DNA of 64,000 nucleotides, from positions 1 through 64,000 of the forward strand of contig NZ_FPBE01000007.1 of NCBI RefSeq assembly GCF_900116625.1, given 5' to 3'. Numbering within the stretch: position 1 is the stretch's first letter; each line of letters opens with the position of its first letter. The position numbers and the translations under genes are program-made. Shown piece by piece: positions 27,863-38,589 of this stretch. This DNA is from Idiomarina abyssalis (GTDB taxonomy: Bacteria; Pseudomonadota; Gammaproteobacteria; Enterobacterales; Alteromonadaceae). Under the pieces are notes generated by a model. It did not search any database. It was given only the letters and a program-made list of their open reading frames with translations, and was not told the origin of the DNA.

Positions 27863-28020
27863 GATTGTGTTCCTGACGTTGCTATAGCAGTGACTGGCAG
27901 TATACCTGCTATCCGGCAAGGACAAAAGTAAGCCCGACAGAGGTAACGAAACCCTTGAATTATAGAATAAAAACCCGTTTAATCTAACTAACTATAATAA
28001 TAAAGTGAATCGCTATTTTC

Positions 28021-30093
28021 ATGCCGCAGCTTGACCTAATGACAAGTCTGGCAATAGAGACCTTTGCGCACGCCATACAAGCCGTTTTTCTTATCGGTTT
28101 CGCGTCGCTGCTTATGTATTATCACCGTTATTATCGACGTGACTACTTAAGTTACTGGTCTTTTGCCTGCTTTGCCTTTGGCCCCAGTGAGTTAATTCGC
28201 GCCTTTCTTGCAGGCAGCGCAATGGTTGCACCCGAGTCTGCGCTTAACTGGTCCGGCGGCTTACAAGGCATTGCCTTAACCTTCCAGTACCTGGCAATTT
28301 GCTTTATTGCTTTGGGGGCGTCCTGTGCCGCCTTTAACAGCAAACCACAAAAATACTGGCAGTATATTGCTTACGCCGTTTCACTCATTGGTGGGGTTAT
28401 CTCCTACTTCTGGCTGGAGCCAACTATCAGCTCTGTCGGCAGCACCCCCAATGCCGGGTTTATGCGCTTTTTAGTCACAGGCTTAGCGCTTATTGCTATC
28501 GGCTTTTTCATGTGGCGTAGGCTAGGCGCAGGTATCGGCCCCAAGTTAGTATCAGGTGGTTTTCTGAGTATTGGCATTAAAAACTTTCTGGTGCTGGCCG
28601 GAATGTTCTCGTTGTCAGCCAACGCCATCGACTGGGTTTTAAGCTTCCAGGCTCTGTTAACGGTTATTATCATTGCCGTTGTTATTGTTGGCGTCATTAT
28701 TTGGCTGCTGGAGTCAGAGCGCAATACCGCAGTGCGCGCTATTCAACGCGCCGAATATCTTCACACTCATGACGCTCTGACAGGGGTTTCTAACCGCGAT
28801 CAACTGGTCAGTAAAATTCCGTTGTTTATTGAATATTGCCGTAGCAACAATCGCCACTTAACCATGATGCTAATTGGTGTCAGCCGTTTTAAAGTGGTGA
28901 ACGAAAATATCGGTATTCGCGGCGGTGACCAGGTTCTCAAGGAAATAGCCAGACGCCTGCAAAATTTTACAAAGCAACCTCTGACCGTTTCGCGTATCAG
29001 CGGTGACGTTTTTGCTATTGCTTTTGACCATTTAAAAAACCGAAGCCTGATACAAGACTTAGCCACAGAACTTCAGGAAGCATTGACCCTGCCCATTGAT
29101 ATTGGTGAGAAAACCGTAAATATTGCAGTAGGCATTGGTATTTCGCGCTACCCTCAGCACGGCAGCCGATCGGAAGTCTTGCTCAATAAGGCAACCATAG
29201 GTTTAACTCAGGCCAAGCAGTCGCACCAGCCCACCATAACCTTTTATGAGCGCGGCATGGACGAAATGTACTCCTATCTGGTTGATATGGAGCCAGTGCT
29301 TCGTAAGGCAATGCAAGAAAATGAATTCACTTTATACCTTCAGCCTCAGTTCGACTTCGACCATCAACAGCTTTGTGGGTTTGAAGCACTCATACGCTGG
29401 CAACATCCCGAACGGGGCTTGCTGAGTCCGGCAGAGTTCCTGCCTTACATAGAACAACTCGGCCTTTCTACCGATTTAGATGACTGGGTGCTGAATCAGG
29501 CCGCTGCGATTCTTAGCTCCTGGCAACAAAAGTTTGGCGTATGCTGGCCAATTGCGGTAAACCTCTCTGCACCTCAGTTTCAGCATTTCCAGTTGATTGA
29601 AAAAATGCAGCGGCTGCAGGAAGACTACGGTATATCGCCGGAATGGCTGGAATTAGAAATTACTGAAAATGTCGCTATGTCTGACTTGCATAATGGCATG
29701 AGTGTCATTCAACGTTTGCGGGAGATGGGCTTTGGTATATCCATCGACGACTTTGGTACAGGACATTCTTCTCTGGCTTATTTACGGTCCTTGCCTATTA
29801 ACAAAATTAAAATTGACCGGAGTTTCATCAGTGAACTTCAGCAAAATAATAACGATGCGACCATTTTAAAAGCCATGATCCGGCTGTCTCATGGTTTAGG
29901 GAAACGCGTTATTGCTGAAGGAATTGAAACCGAAGAACAGCAGGATATGTTGCAAAAACTTGGCTGTGACATGATGCAGGGTTATTTCTATTCACCGCCA
30001 ATGCGCCTGCAATTCGCCGAACAATTTATTGAACGCCAAATTAAGAGCAATAAAAAGCCGCTGCCTCCCGGGGAGTTTGCAACGGCTTTTTAA
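28021..30093 (+). CDS. Membrane c-di-GMP phosphodiesterase (degenerate GGDEF, intact EAL)
   Basis: The 690-residue protein has seven N-terminal membrane segments (about residues 12-232), a GGDEF domain whose active-site loop reads SGDVF (327-331), and an EAL domain with E455-A456-L457, LELEITEN, SIDDFGTGHSSL, KIDRSFI and AEGIETEEQ. The GGDEF loop is unlikely to make c-di-GMP and may bind GTP as a regulator. The EAL residues for metal and catalysis appear complete, so hydrolysis of c-di-GMP is expected. A terminator overlaps its 3' end. Confidence 0.92.
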   Translation: MPQLDLMTSLAIETFAHAIQAVFLIGFASLLMYYHRYYRRDYLSYWSFACFAFGPSELIRAFLAGSAMVAPESALNWSGGLQGIALTFQYLAICFIALGASCAAFNSKPQKYWQYIAYAVSLIGGVISYFWLEPTISSVGSTPNAGFMRFLVTGLALIAIGFFMWRRLGAGIGPKLVSGGFLSIGIKNFLVLAGMFSLSANAIDWVLSFQALLTVIIIAVVIVGVIIWLLESERNTAVRAIQRAEYLHTHDALTGVSNRDQLVSKIPLFIEYCRSNNRHLTMMLIGVSRFKVVNENIGIRGGDQVLKEIARRLQNFTKQPLTVSRISGDVFAIAFDHLKNRSLIQDLATELQEALTLPIDIGEKTVNIAVGIGISRYPQHGSRSEVLLNKATIGLTQAKQSHQPTITFYERGMDEMYSYLVDMEPVLRKAMQENEFTLYLQPQFDFDHQQLCGFEALIRWQHPERGLLSPAEFLPYIEQLGLSTDLDDWVLNQAAAILSSWQQKFGVCWPIAVNLSAPQFQHFQLIEKMQRLQEDYGISPEWLELEITENVAMSDLHNGMSVIQRLREMGFGISIDDFGTGHSSLAYLRSLPINKIKIDRSFISELQQNNNDATILKAMIRLSHGLGKRVIAEGIETEEQQDMLQKLGCDMMQGYFYSPPMRLQFAEQFIERQIKSNKKPLPPGEFATAF
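30052..30091. terminator. Bidirectional terminator inside the EAL gene 3' end
   Basis: AAAAAGCCG (30052-30060) pairs with CGGCTTTTT (30083-30091), with a small CTCC/GGAG inner stem. Most of the hairpin codes for the last residues of the EAL protein, and the T-run enters its TAA. It can also stop leftward hslU transcription. Confidence 0.75.
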
Positions 30094-30103
30094 CGGTAAT
30101 GTA

Positions 30104-31456
30104 TTACAGGATAAAGCGACTTAAGTCTTCGTCCTGCGACAACTCACCAACATGTTCGTTGACATAATCTGCGTCTACGGTCAGCTTCTCACCGTTGTGG
30201 TCTGTTGCATGGAAGGAAATTTCTTCCATCAAGCGCTCAAGCACGGTGTGCAGCCGGCGGGCTCCGATATTCTCGGTCGTCTCATTCACATGGAATGCAA
30301 CTTCAGCTATGCGCTGAATACCGTCTTCAGTAAAGTTAACCTCTACGCCTTCCGTGTTCAGTAACGCATGGTATTGCGTCGTCAGTGAAGCACTCGGCTC
30401 AGTCAGAATACGGACAAAGTCGCCGCTGGTCAGCGCTTCCAGTTCTACCCGAATCGGCAAACGACCCTGAAGCTCGGGAATAAGATCCGATGGCTTACTC
30501 ATCTGGAATGCACCAGAGGCAATGAACAGAATATGGTCGGTCTTTATCATGCCATGCTTGGTGTTCACCGTTGTACCTTCAACTAAAGGCAGCAGGTCAC
30601 GCTGTACACCTTCGCGTGAAACATCCGGCCCGCTGGTATCACCGCGCTTACAAATCTTGTCAATTTCATCTAAAAAGACAATGCCGTTTTGCTCAACCGA
30701 TTCAATCGCTGCTTCTTTGACTTCATCTGGGTTCAGCAGTTTCGCCGCTTCTTCTTCGACCAGTTGTTTGTAGGCGTCTTTGATACGCATCTTACGGGCT
30801 TTGGTTTTATCGTTGCCCATGTTCTGGAACATGTTCTGCAATTGAGATGTCATCTCTTCCATGCCCGGCGGTGCCATAATTTCAACACCCATTTGTGGCA
30901 TAGCTAAATCAATTTCAATTTCTTTGTCGTCTAACTGGCCTTCGCGCAGCTTCTTACGGAATACCTGACGTGTACCACGCTGGTCATCGTTTTCTGGTGT
31001 TTCTTCCTGTTGTTGAGCCCAACCGGAGGACGACTTCTTCGCCGGAGGCAACAGCACATCCAGAATACGCTCTTCCGCCGCTTCTTCAGCGCGGTAACGT
31101 ACCTTTTGCATCATCTCTTCACGAGTTTGCTTCACTGCTACATCGGTCAAGTCTTTAACAATAGACTCAATTTCTTTACCCACATAGCCAACTTCGGTGA
31201 ACTTAGTGGCTTCTACTTTAATGAACGGTGCCTTTGCCAATTTTGCCAGGCGACGGGCTATTTCCGTTTTACCAACACCCGTTGGGCCAATCATTAAGAT
31301 ATTCTTTGGCGTCACTTCCTGACGCAGTTCATCGTCCAGCTGCATGCGGCGCCAGCGATTACGCAAAGCAACGGCAACAGCGCGTTTGGCTTTATCCTGG
31401 CCAATAATGTGTCGGTTTAATTCGTCAACAATTTCTCTTGGGGTCATCTCAGACAT
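30104..31456 (-). CDS. hslU: HslU ATPase subunit of the HslUV protease
   Basis: The 450-residue Clp/Hsp100-type unfoldase feeds substrates into HslV. It carries Walker [10 protein letters not shown], the pore motif GYVGKEIES, Walker [12 protein letters not shown], a charged I-domain (about 135-260) and the C-terminal DLSRFIL tail that docks into HslV. The frame is open to 31552, but [13 protein letters not shown] at 31456 matches E. coli exactly in position. It starts 1 bp after the hslV stop. Confidence 0.97.
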   Translation of the reverse strand: MSEMTPREIVDELNRHIIGQDKAKRAVAVALRNRWRRMQLDDELRQEVTPKNILMIGPTGVGKTEIARRLAKLAKAPFIKVEATKFTEVGYVGKEIESIVKDLTDVAVKQTREEMMQKVRYRAEEAAEERILDVLLPPAKKSSSGWAQQQEETPENDDQRGTRQVFRKKLREGQLDDKEIEIDLAMPQMGVEIMAPPGMEEMTSQLQNMFQNMGNDKTKARKMRIKDAYKQLVEEEAAKLLNPDEVKEAAIESVEQNGIVFLDEIDKICKRGDTSGPDVSREGVQRDLLPLVEGTTVNTKHGMIKTDHILFIASGAFQMSKPSDLIPELQGRLPIRVELEALTSGDFVRILTEPSASLTTQYHALLNTEGVEVNFTEDGIQRIAEVAFHVNETTENIGARRLHTVLERLMEEISFHATDHNGEKLTVDADYVNEHVGELSQDEDLSRFIL

Positions 31457-31457
31457 C

Positions 31458-32015
31458 TTATTCTTTCCCCTGCTTTGTTTTGTCTTCAGCAATAGACTCT
31501 TCTTCTTCAATGGTCTGATTGCCGTTGGTGTATACGCAAATATCACCCGCAATAGTTAATGCTTTTTGCACAATGTCGCGGGCATTCAAGTCGGTGTTTT
31601 CCAGCAACGCTCTCGCCGCTGACTGAGCAAAAGGACCACCCGAGCCAATAGCTATAAGGTCATTCTCAGGCTGAACAACGTCGCCGTTACCCGTTATAAT
31701 CAGTGAGGTTTCTTTATCAGCCACTGCCAACAGAGCTTCTAACCGGCGCAACGCCCGGTCAGTACGCCAGTCTTTTGCCAGTTCCACAGCAGCACGCATC
31801 AGGTTGCCCTGATGTTGCTCAAGTTTGGATTCAAAGCGTTCGAACAGTGTGAAAGCGTCAGCGGTTCCGCCGGCAAAACCTGCCAGCACTTTGTCGTGGT
31901 AAAGGCGACGCACTTTACGTGCATTGCCTTTCATTACGGTATTACCTAAGGAAACCTGGCCGTCTCCGCCAATTACAACTTTATCGCCGCGGCGAACAGA
32001 TACGATAGTAGTCAA
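31458..32015 (-). CDS. hslV: HslV peptidase subunit
   Basis: The 185-residue N-terminal-nucleophile threonine protease has a catalytic Thr immediately after the initiator ([19 protein letters not shown]), plus [14 protein letters not shown] and [18 protein letters not shown]. The start codon is TTG (32015-32013), with GAGGG 7 nt upstream. No in-frame ATG fits the required N-terminal Thr. The protein is slightly longer than E. coli HslV (176) through an acidic C-terminal tail. A sigma-32-like promoter lies upstream. Confidence 0.96.
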   Translation of the reverse strand: MTTIVSVRRGDKVVIGGDGQVSLGNTVMKGNARKVRRLYHDKVLAGFAGGTADAFTLFERFESKLEQHQGNLMRAAVELAKDWRTDRALRRLEALLAVADKETSLIITGNGDVVQPENDLIAIGSGGPFAQSAARALLENTDLNARDIVQKALTIAGDICVYTNGNQTIEEEESIAEDKTKQGKE

Positions 32016-32057
32016 ATCAAGACCCTCTTTTTTGTCTTTGTGACATCAATGACAAGT

Positions 32058-32085
32058 ATTTGAGGGTCTATATCGTGTTTTTCAA
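32058..32085 (-). promoter_or_regulatory. Sigma-32-like promoter of hslVU
   Basis: On the minus strand, TTGAAA (32085-32080) and CCCTCAAAT (32066-32058) are 13 nt apart, close to the heat-shock -35/-10 consensus. The predicted start lies about 35 bp before hslV. Heat-shock control of hslVU is known in E. coli. Confidence 0.5.
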
Positions 32086-32098
32086 TGGTGGGTATGGA

Positions 32099-32665
32099 TT
32101 AATCGATGTTCCAGTTCCAAATTGCGCAACCAAACACCTGATTCCGCTGCAGTTTATGGCGATCACGTTCGGCGTCACGTTTTGTTTCATAAGGCCCTAA
32201 AATAACCCGGTACCAAAGACCATTACTGCCGTCCGTTGCTCTAACCTGAGATTCCAGACCAGCCATAGCAATTTGCGCACGCAGCCTTTCTGCGTCAGCC
32301 TGCTGACGAAAAGAGCCACATTGCATAAGCTTAGGTGGACCCACTTCGCGTTCGGGTACATCCACTTCCACTTCTTTGCTTTCCAGCTCTTCAATATAAC
32401 GCCAGCGTTCGGCCGACTTTTCCGGCAACAGATCGGCCGGTGGTTGCTGCACATGCGGTTGCTCAACTTCCTCGGACTTACCGCTAATTTGCACCAGAAT
32501 ATAAGTAAATAAGGCGATTAAGCCAATGGCAATAATAACCACGAACCAAGGGACAGCTTTACGTTCACCAACAGGTTTTGCTCCACGTTGCTGCTTTTTA
32601 TTGCTTCCCTTTTTCTTAGCCGGCTTACGTTTCGGCGATTTTGGCTTACGATTCGCGTAATCCAT
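32099..32665 (-). CDS. ftsN: FtsN-like SPOR-domain cell-division protein
   Basis: The 188-residue protein has a short, very basic cytoplasmic tail (residues 1-36), one membrane helix (WFVVIIAIGLIALFTYILV), a linker with the family-type segment SAERWRYIEELESKEVEV, and a C-terminal SPOR domain (LMQCGSFRQQADAERLRAQIA, WYRVILGPYETKRDAERDR). FtsN binds denuded septal glycan and triggers constriction. It is much shorter than E. coli FtsN (319) because the periplasmic linker is reduced. It begins 6 bp after the argS stop. Confidence 0.88.
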   Translation of the reverse strand: MDYANRKPKSPKRKPAKKKGSNKKQQRGAKPVGERKAVPWFVVIIAIGLIALFTYILVQISGKSEEVEQPHVQQPPADLLPEKSAERWRYIEELESKEVEVDVPEREVGPPKLMQCGSFRQQADAERLRAQIAMAGLESQVRATDGSNGLWYRVILGPYETKRDAERDRHKLQRNQVFGCAIWNWNID

Positions 32666-32671
32666 AGTGCG

Positions 32672-34414
32672 TTACATCTTCTCCAGGGTTGGAATGCCCA
32701 GCAAATCCAGGCCTTGCTTCAACACGTTAGCCGTTAACATCGACAACTTAAGGCGGCTGTTACGAAGGGCTTCATCTTCCTGATTCAAAATAGGGCAGGC
32801 TTCATAAAAACTGGAAAAACGCCCGGCCAGATCAAACAGATAGCCGCATAAGAAGTGCGGCATGGCTTTATCCTGAACCTGATGCAGCACTTCATTAAAA
32901 CGCACCAGCTGGTTCGCAAGCGCCAGCTCACGCTCGTCATTAAGAATAATGTCTGCATCACGGTCAAAAGCGGTATCGCCGAGTCGGTCAAAAATGCTGT
33001 TCACACGGGTGTAAGCATAAAGCAGGTAAGGCGCTGTATTACCTTCAAAGGTCAGCATGTGGTTCCAGTCAAAAATGTAGTCACTGGTGCGGTTTTTCGA
33101 CAAGTCGGCATACTTCACCGAGCTAATACCCACCACTTCAGCAACGCGTTTCTGCTGCTCGTCTGTTAAGTCGGTCGTTTTCTGCTGAAGCAACTCGAGT
33201 GCGCGGCGTTCGGCTTCATCTAATAAATCAGCCAGTTTAGTCACACCCCCGTCACGGCTTTTGTAAGGTTTTCCGTCTTTGCCCATCACCGTACCAAAAC
33301 CGTAATGGTCTAGCTGTATCTCACCCTCAACAAAGCCTGCTTTACGCGCCAGGGTAAAAATTTGGTCAAAATGCAGTGCCTGACGGGCGTCTACAAAATA
33401 CATTAAGTGGTCACCGCCTAACACTTTCTGACGGTATTCAATGGCGGCTAAATCGGTGGTGGCATACAGATAACCACCGCCTTTTTTCTGCACAATAATT
33501 GGTAGCGGCTCGCCTTCTTTACCTTTGTACTCTTCCAGGAACACACACTGCGCGCCCTGATCTTCGGTCAGCAACCCTTTTTCACGCAGGTGTTCAATAA
33601 CGCCCGGTAACTTGTCGTTGTAGGCACTTTCGGCCATAACGTCATCACGGGTCAGCTTAACACCCAGGCGATCATACACTTCCTGACAATGGCTGAGTGA
33701 TACATCAATAAACTGGTTCCACAACTTCAGGCAGTATTCATCGCCCGACTGCAGTTTTACTACCAACTGTCGTGCACGGTCAGCGAACTCTTCGCTGTCG
33801 TCAAAACGCTGCTTGGCCGCTTTATAAAACGTTTCCAGGTTGCTCAGCTCATATTCTGCCGACTGGTTATCCAGCGCTTCCATGTAAGCCAAAAGCATAC
33901 CGAACTGTGTACCCCAGTCACCCACGTGGTTTTGACGAACCACTTTATGACCTAAAAACTCGCACACGCGGGACACGGCATCACCAATAATGGCAGAACG
34001 TAGATGACCGACGTGCATTTCCTTCGCCAGGTTAGGCGACGAGTAATCAATGACAATGGTTTTGCTTTGGTCAGCAACATCGATATTCAGGCGGTCACTG
34101 TTCAGCATCGCCGTTAACTGGTCTTTCAGCTGGTCCTGCGAAATGGTGAAGTTAATAAAGCCCGGTCCGGCAATATCCATCTTCGACAGCAGAGAATTCT
34201 CCGGTACCGCATCAACAATGGCTTCAGCCAACTGACGCGGGTTCGACTTTGCCGGCTTTGCCAACATAAGTGCCAGGTTTGTCGCAAAGTCACCGTGCGA
34301 CTTGTCGCGAGGGCGATCCAACTGAATCTTTACTGGGTGATCCGCAGGGATTTTTCCCTGTGCTTTAAGTTGACCAATGGCTTCGGCCAGTAACTGTTCA
34401 AGTTGTTCTTTCAT
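32672..34414 (-). CDS. argS: Arginyl-tRNA synthetase
   Basis: The 580-residue class I synthetase charges tRNA-Arg. The HIGH-type motif is [13 protein letters not shown], the KMSKS region is replaced by [14 protein letters not shown] as in many ArgRS, and the C-terminal anticodon domain ends LGIPTLEKM. An N-terminal Add-1 domain (about residues 1-110) is present. Length matches E. coli (577). It is upstream of ftsN in a probable two-gene unit, a position where E. coli has cytR. Confidence 0.97.
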   Translation of the reverse strand: MKEQLEQLLAEAIGQLKAQGKIPADHPVKIQLDRPRDKSHGDFATNLALMLAKPAKSNPRQLAEAIVDAVPENSLLSKMDIAGPGFINFTISQDQLKDQLTAMLNSDRLNIDVADQSKTIVIDYSSPNLAKEMHVGHLRSAIIGDAVSRVCEFLGHKVVRQNHVGDWGTQFGMLLAYMEALDNQSAEYELSNLETFYKAAKQRFDDSEEFADRARQLVVKLQSGDEYCLKLWNQFIDVSLSHCQEVYDRLGVKLTRDDVMAESAYNDKLPGVIEHLREKGLLTEDQGAQCVFLEEYKGKEGEPLPIIVQKKGGGYLYATTDLAAIEYRQKVLGGDHLMYFVDARQALHFDQIFTLARKAGFVEGEIQLDHYGFGTVMGKDGKPYKSRDGGVTKLADLLDEAERRALELLQQKTTDLTDEQQKRVAEVVGISSVKYADLSKNRTSDYIFDWNHMLTFEGNTAPYLLYAYTRVNSIFDRLGDTAFDRDADIILNDERELALANQLVRFNEVLHQVQDKAMPHFLCGYLFDLAGRFSSFYEACPILNQEDEALRNSRLKLSMLTANVLKQGLDLLGIPTLEKM

Positions 34415-34506
34415 TAATGCGACTACCTGTATGAAAAATCGAAGAGGAAATTCAAAGCGCTTAGTTTAATCGCTACGCCCGATAAAAAAAACCGCTTAGT
34501 TGTTAA

Positions 34507-36717
34507 TCAGCTGAAGTCTTGCGGATCGATATCCAGCGACCAGCGTACTTTTTTCAATAACGGCAAGGCGTTAATCTGCGGCAGCAAGTGCTCAATTAAC
34601 TGAAAACGTAGTTTCCGTGACTGACAATGTAACAGCAATTGATAGCGGTAACGACCAGCTTTACGCTCCATTAAGGCAGGCATTGGCCCCAATAAAAAAG
34701 CACCTTCTACTTGCGGCATCAACTGCTGAATTTGGGTCATGGCCTGCACCACAGAGTCTCTGTCTGTTGCCTCAGCCCTGAACAGAGCTAAATAAGAAAA
34801 CGGCGGCAGCTCACTTTGCTGGCGTTCGGCTAAAGCCGTCAGTGCGAAATGCGAATAGCCGTTATTGAGCAAATCCTGAATTAAATCATGCTCCGGATGG
34901 TGGGTTTGCAGCACCACTTTACCGGCTTTGTGCTCACGCCCGGCGCGCCCGGCCACCTGAGTATAAAGCTGGCCTAAACGCTCTGCGGCCCGAAAGTCAG
35001 CGCTGTAGAGCGCGCCATCAACATCCAGCAGCGCCACTAAAGTCACGTTAGGAAAATGATGCCCTTTTGCCAGCATTTGCGTGCCGACCAGCAAGGGATA
35101 CTCATTATTTGTGGCTTTTTGCAGGTAGTCGTCTAACTGGCCTTTGCGGCGGGTTGAGTCCCGGTCAATGCGCAGTACCCCGCGGCCGGGAAACATCTCT
35201 TTCAGACTATGCTCGAGCTGCTCAGTGCCCACACCATGAGAAATCATCTGCGGCGAACCGCAGGAACCGCATTGACGCGGTATCCGCTGCTGACTCCCGC
35301 AATGGTGACACTGCAACTGCTGATGGGTTTTATGCACTGTGTAATAAGCATCACAACGATGACATTGCGCCAGCCAGCCGCACTCATGACACATTAATGC
35401 CGGCGCAAACCCACGGCGGTTAAGAAACAGTAATACCTGGTTACCGCGTTCAATTTCTACCTGAATTTGTTCCTGCAGTATTTTAGAGATACCGGCTTTT
35501 ATCGGTTGCTGCTTAAGGTCAATGAGCTCGTGTTTGACCATTTGTGCACCACCCGCACGTTGCCCCAGCTTAAGCCAGTGAAAACGCTTGCTGACTGCGT
35601 TGTTCAACGTTTCCAGCGAGGCCGTTGCACTACCTAATACCAGCGGTATGTTCAACAATGCTGCCCGTTTTATGGCAATGTCCCGGGCATGGTAGCGGAA
35701 TCCGTCTTGTTGTTTGTAGGACAAGTCATGCTCTTCATCGACAACAATAAGCCCCAGCTTCTGGCAAGGCGTAAACACCGCAGAGCGGGTGCCGATAATA
35801 ATCGCTGCATGCCCGTGTTTCGCATCCAGCCAGGTATTGAGCCGCTCTCTGTCGCTCATACCGGAGTGCAGCATCACCACCGGCGCGTCAAAGCGTTCTT
35901 TAAAGCGCTGCAGGGTTTGCGGGGTGAGGCCAATTTCAGGCACCAGCACTAAAACCTGTTCACCACGTTCCAGTACCGGTTGCATAGCCTGTAAGTAGAC
36001 TTCAGTCTTACCACTGCCGGTAACGCCTTCCAGCAATAGCGTACTGTGCTTCTGTTGCTGGTTAATGGTTGAAACCGCTACTGCCTGCTCGGTATTTAAT
36101 TCATGACCCTGTTCTCTTAATACCGATGGCTTCTGCTGCCAGCTTTGTGGCTTTGCCGGTGCCTGCTCACGCACCTCAATCCAGCCTTTATCCTGCAGGG
36201 TACGAAGCACGGCCGAGGTCACACCTATGTCGGTTAAGTCGCTGCGCCTGAGCGGCTTATGTTTCAGCGCCGCCAGCACTTGCTGTTGTCGCGCCGCCCC
36301 TTTCAAGTCGTTAATAGACTGAGCAAGGCCTAAGTCAGTCAACGCATAAAAAGTTTCAGTCAGGTATTCCGGCGCATCGCCTTTGCGCAACAAAACCGGC
36401 AGGCTATTGGCAGCAACATCCCCCAGCGAGTGGTGGTAATAATCGGAAGACCAGCGAACCAGTTGCCAAATATCATCCGGCCACAGTCGTTGCTCATCCA
36501 ATACCGACGAAACCGACTTCAGCTCAAACGTTGGCGGCTCGTCATTGGCTTCAGTAACCACATAGCCGACTAACTGGCGCTGACCAAATGGCACGCGCAC
36601 GCGCACTCCCTGCGGCAGCGGCTCAGCACTTTTGCACAGATAATCATAGGTTTGTCGAAGAGGTAACGGCAGAGCGACTTTATAACGTCGTTCATTGCCG
36701 GTGTTGGCTTGCTTCAT
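34507..36717 (-). CDS. priA: Primosomal helicase PriA
   Basis: This 736-residue DEXH helicase restarts collapsed replication forks. It has an N-terminal 3'-DNA-binding domain (about 1-110), Walker A GVTGSGKTEVYL, VDEEHD in motif II, and a zinc region with eight cysteines between roughly residues 440 and 490 (CHECGW, CHRC, CHHCG, CGSCGSP). Helicase motifs V/VI are also present (LVGTQMLAKGHHFP, QVAGRAGR). It is divergent from rpmE, as in E. coli. Confidence 0.97.
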   Translation of the reverse strand: MKQANTGNERRYKVALPLPLRQTYDYLCKSAEPLPQGVRVRVPFGQRQLVGYVVTEANDEPPTFELKSVSSVLDEQRLWPDDIWQLVRWSSDYYHHSLGDVAANSLPVLLRKGDAPEYLTETFYALTDLGLAQSINDLKGAARQQQVLAALKHKPLRRSDLTDIGVTSAVLRTLQDKGWIEVREQAPAKPQSWQQKPSVLREQGHELNTEQAVAVSTINQQQKHSTLLLEGVTGSGKTEVYLQAMQPVLERGEQVLVLVPEIGLTPQTLQRFKERFDAPVVMLHSGMSDRERLNTWLDAKHGHAAIIIGTRSAVFTPCQKLGLIVVDEEHDLSYKQQDGFRYHARDIAIKRAALLNIPLVLGSATASLETLNNAVSKRFHWLKLGQRAGGAQMVKHELIDLKQQPIKAGISKILQEQIQVEIERGNQVLLFLNRRGFAPALMCHECGWLAQCHRCDAYYTVHKTHQQLQCHHCGSQQRIPRQCGSCGSPQMISHGVGTEQLEHSLKEMFPGRGVLRIDRDSTRRKGQLDDYLQKATNNEYPLLVGTQMLAKGHHFPNVTLVALLDVDGALYSADFRAAERLGQLYTQVAGRAGREHKAGKVVLQTHHPEHDLIQDLLNNGYSHFALTALAERQQSELPPFSYLALFRAEATDRDSVVQAMTQIQQLMPQVEGAFLLGPMPALMERKAGRYRYQLLLHCQSRKLRFQLIEHLLPQINALPLLKKVRWSLDIDPQDFS

Positions 36718-36884
36718 GGCTCTATTCTGGAACGCTACCGCGCAGAATACAAGGCAGCAGATTCTGCTTGATCACAGGCTCAGGATCACATAAAATGCGC
36801 GGCTCTTAATTCATTGATGTTTTTTTGCGCATGGTGTTCGGCTTTGGATCGAATGGCGATGCGGCCCATAACTGAGGTAACCCC

Positions 36885-37097
36885 ATGAAACAAGGTATTC
36901 ATCCTAAGTACGAGACTTTAAAAGTCAGCTGTTCTTGCGGTCACACGTTCGAAACGCGTTCAACCCGCTCAGAAGATCTTCACCTGGACGTATGTTCAGA
37001 GTGCCACCCGTTCTACACTGGTAAGCAGCGTGTAATGGACACTGGTGGTCGTGTTGACAAATTTAAGAAGCGTTTTGGTGCTCTGGGCAAGAAATAA
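36885..37097 (+). CDS. rpmE: 50S ribosomal protein L31, zinc type
   Basis: The 70-residue ribosomal protein has the four zinc ligands of the C+ form: CSC near residue 16, and CSEC at 37-40 followed by HPFYTGKQR. The paralogous zinc-free form is not seen here. A 167-bp gap separates it from divergent priA and should hold both promoters. A terminator follows about 50 bp after the stop. Confidence 0.97.
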   Translation: MKQGIHPKYETLKVSCSCGHTFETRSTRSEDLHLDVCSECHPFYTGKQRVMDTGGRVDKFKKRFGALGKK

Positions 37098-37142
37098 GCC
37101 TAAGAAAACTTATAGAAAACGCTGCTTAACAGCAGATTTTAA

Positions 37143-37171
37143 GAAAAAGGCGCTAAACAGTGCCTTTTTTT
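37143..37171 (+). terminator. Terminator after rpmE
   Basis: AGGCGCT (37148-37154) pairs with AGTGCCT (37159-37165, one G-T) around AAAC, with flanking A- and T-runs. Confidence 0.8.
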
Positions 37172-37344
37172 GTGCCTGTTTCGCTAAGCGGCCTATTGTT
37201 AAAGAAAAGTTAACTGGTGTACTTTTAAACACATTGGAAATTTCATTCACCTCATGACCCTCAAAGGCGGAGGTAAGATTTGTTTATTAGCACAAAAGCG
37301 ATAGACTGATCGGCATTCTGATCACCAGACTCAGGTATCACCGC

Positions 37345-38589
37345 ATGACAGACTTTCGCCAACAGGCACTGGATTACCATCAATACCCGACCCCGGGTAA
37401 AATTTCCGTTGAACTCACCACCCCTGCTGAAACCAGTAAAGATTTAGCGCTGGCCTACAGCCCGGGCGTAGCAGAGCCGGTTCGGGAAATCGCACAAGAC
37501 CCGGACAACGCGTACAAGTACACGGCTAAAGGCAACATGGTTGCTGTTATTACTAACGGAACGGCTATTCTCGGTCTGGGTAATTTGGGGCCACTAGCGT
37601 CAAAACCGGTAATGGAAGGTAAAGCACTTTTGTTCAAACGCTTCGCCGGGCTGGATTCCATTGATATTGAAGTCAGTCACCGTACCACACAGGACTTTAT
37701 CAATACGGTTGCCAACATTGCTGACACCTTTGGCGGTATTAACTTAGAAGACATTAAAGCACCTGAGTGTTTTGAAATTGAGCAGGCCTTAATAGAACGC
37801 TGCAATGTACCGGTATTCCATGACGACCAACACGGTACTGCCATTGTTACCGCAGCCGGTATGCTTAACGCGCTGGAAATTCAGGGCAAAAAACTGGCCG
37901 AGTCACGCGTTGTTTGTCTCGGTGCCGGCGCAGCAGCAATTGCCTGTATGGAGCTTCTGATTAAATGCGGTGCACAGCGCGAACACATTTACATGCTCGA
38001 TTCTAAAGGCGTTATTCACACCCGCCGTGACGACTTAAACGAATACAAGCAACTGTTCGCTAACAATACCGATAAGCGCACGCTAAAAGATGTTATTGAG
38101 GGTGCTGATATCTTTGTTGGCGTTTCAGGCCCAGACCTGCTCAGCCCGGAAGAGCTGAAGCTAATGGCACCTAACCCGGTTATTTTTGCCTGCTCAAACC
38201 CTGATCCGGAAATTAAACCGGAAGTTGCTATGGCAGCACGGGACGACTTAATTATGGGAACTGGCCGTTCGGACTATCCGAACCAGGTGAACAATGTACT
38301 CTGTTTCCCTTTTATGTTCCGCGGAGCATTAGATGTGCGGGCAACAGCCATTAACGATGAAATGAAGGTGGCAGCGGTAGAGGCCATTCGCCAGTTGGCG
38401 AAAGAGCCCGTGCCCGACTCCGTGCTAAAAGCAGCCGATGTCAAAGAATTAAACTTCGGCCGCAACTACATTATTCCTAAGCCTATCGATCCACGCTTGT
38501 GCCAGCGTGTGGCTCGCGCGGTTGCTGAAGCCGCCGTGAAATCCGGCGCGGCGAAAATCGATTTACCAGAAAATTATATGCAGGATTAA
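37345..38589 (+). CDS. Malic enzyme (short form, no PTA domain)
   Basis: The 414-residue oxaloacetate-decarboxylating malate dehydrogenase converts malate to pyruvate and CO2 with NAD(P)H. Conserved segments are [11 protein letters not shown], the metal and catalytic stretch [23 protein letters not shown], the Rossmann loop [11 protein letters not shown] and the C-terminal [10 protein letters not shown] with [12 protein letters not shown]. The protein ends where MaeB would continue into its phosphotransacetylase-like domain, so it is the single-domain type. Cofactor preference is not assigned. Its stop overlaps the convergent metJ stop. Confidence 0.92.
   Translation: MTDFRQQALDYHQYPTPGKISVELTTPAETSKDLALAYSPGVAEPVREIAQDPDNAYKYTAKGNMVAVITNGTAILGLGNLGPLASKPVMEGKALLFKRFAGLDSIDIEVSHRTTQDFINTVANIADTFGGINLEDIKAPECFEIEQALIERCNVPVFHDDQHGTAIVTAAGMLNALEIQGKKLAESRVVCLGAGAAAIACMELLIKCGAQREHIYMLDSKGVIHTRRDDLNEYKQLFANNTDKRTLKDVIEGADIFVGVSGPDLLSPEELKLMAPNPVIFACSNPDPEIKPEVAMAARDDLIMGTGRSDYPNQVNNVLCFPFMFRGALDVRATAINDEMKVAAVEAIRQLAKEPVPDSVLKAADVKELNFGRNYIIPKPIDPRLCQRVARAVAEAAVKSGAAKIDLPENYMQD

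Noticed and set aside
34457-34499. Direct repeat CGCTTAGTT twice between argS and priA
   Set aside because: Nine bases, two copies, no further structure; likely chance.
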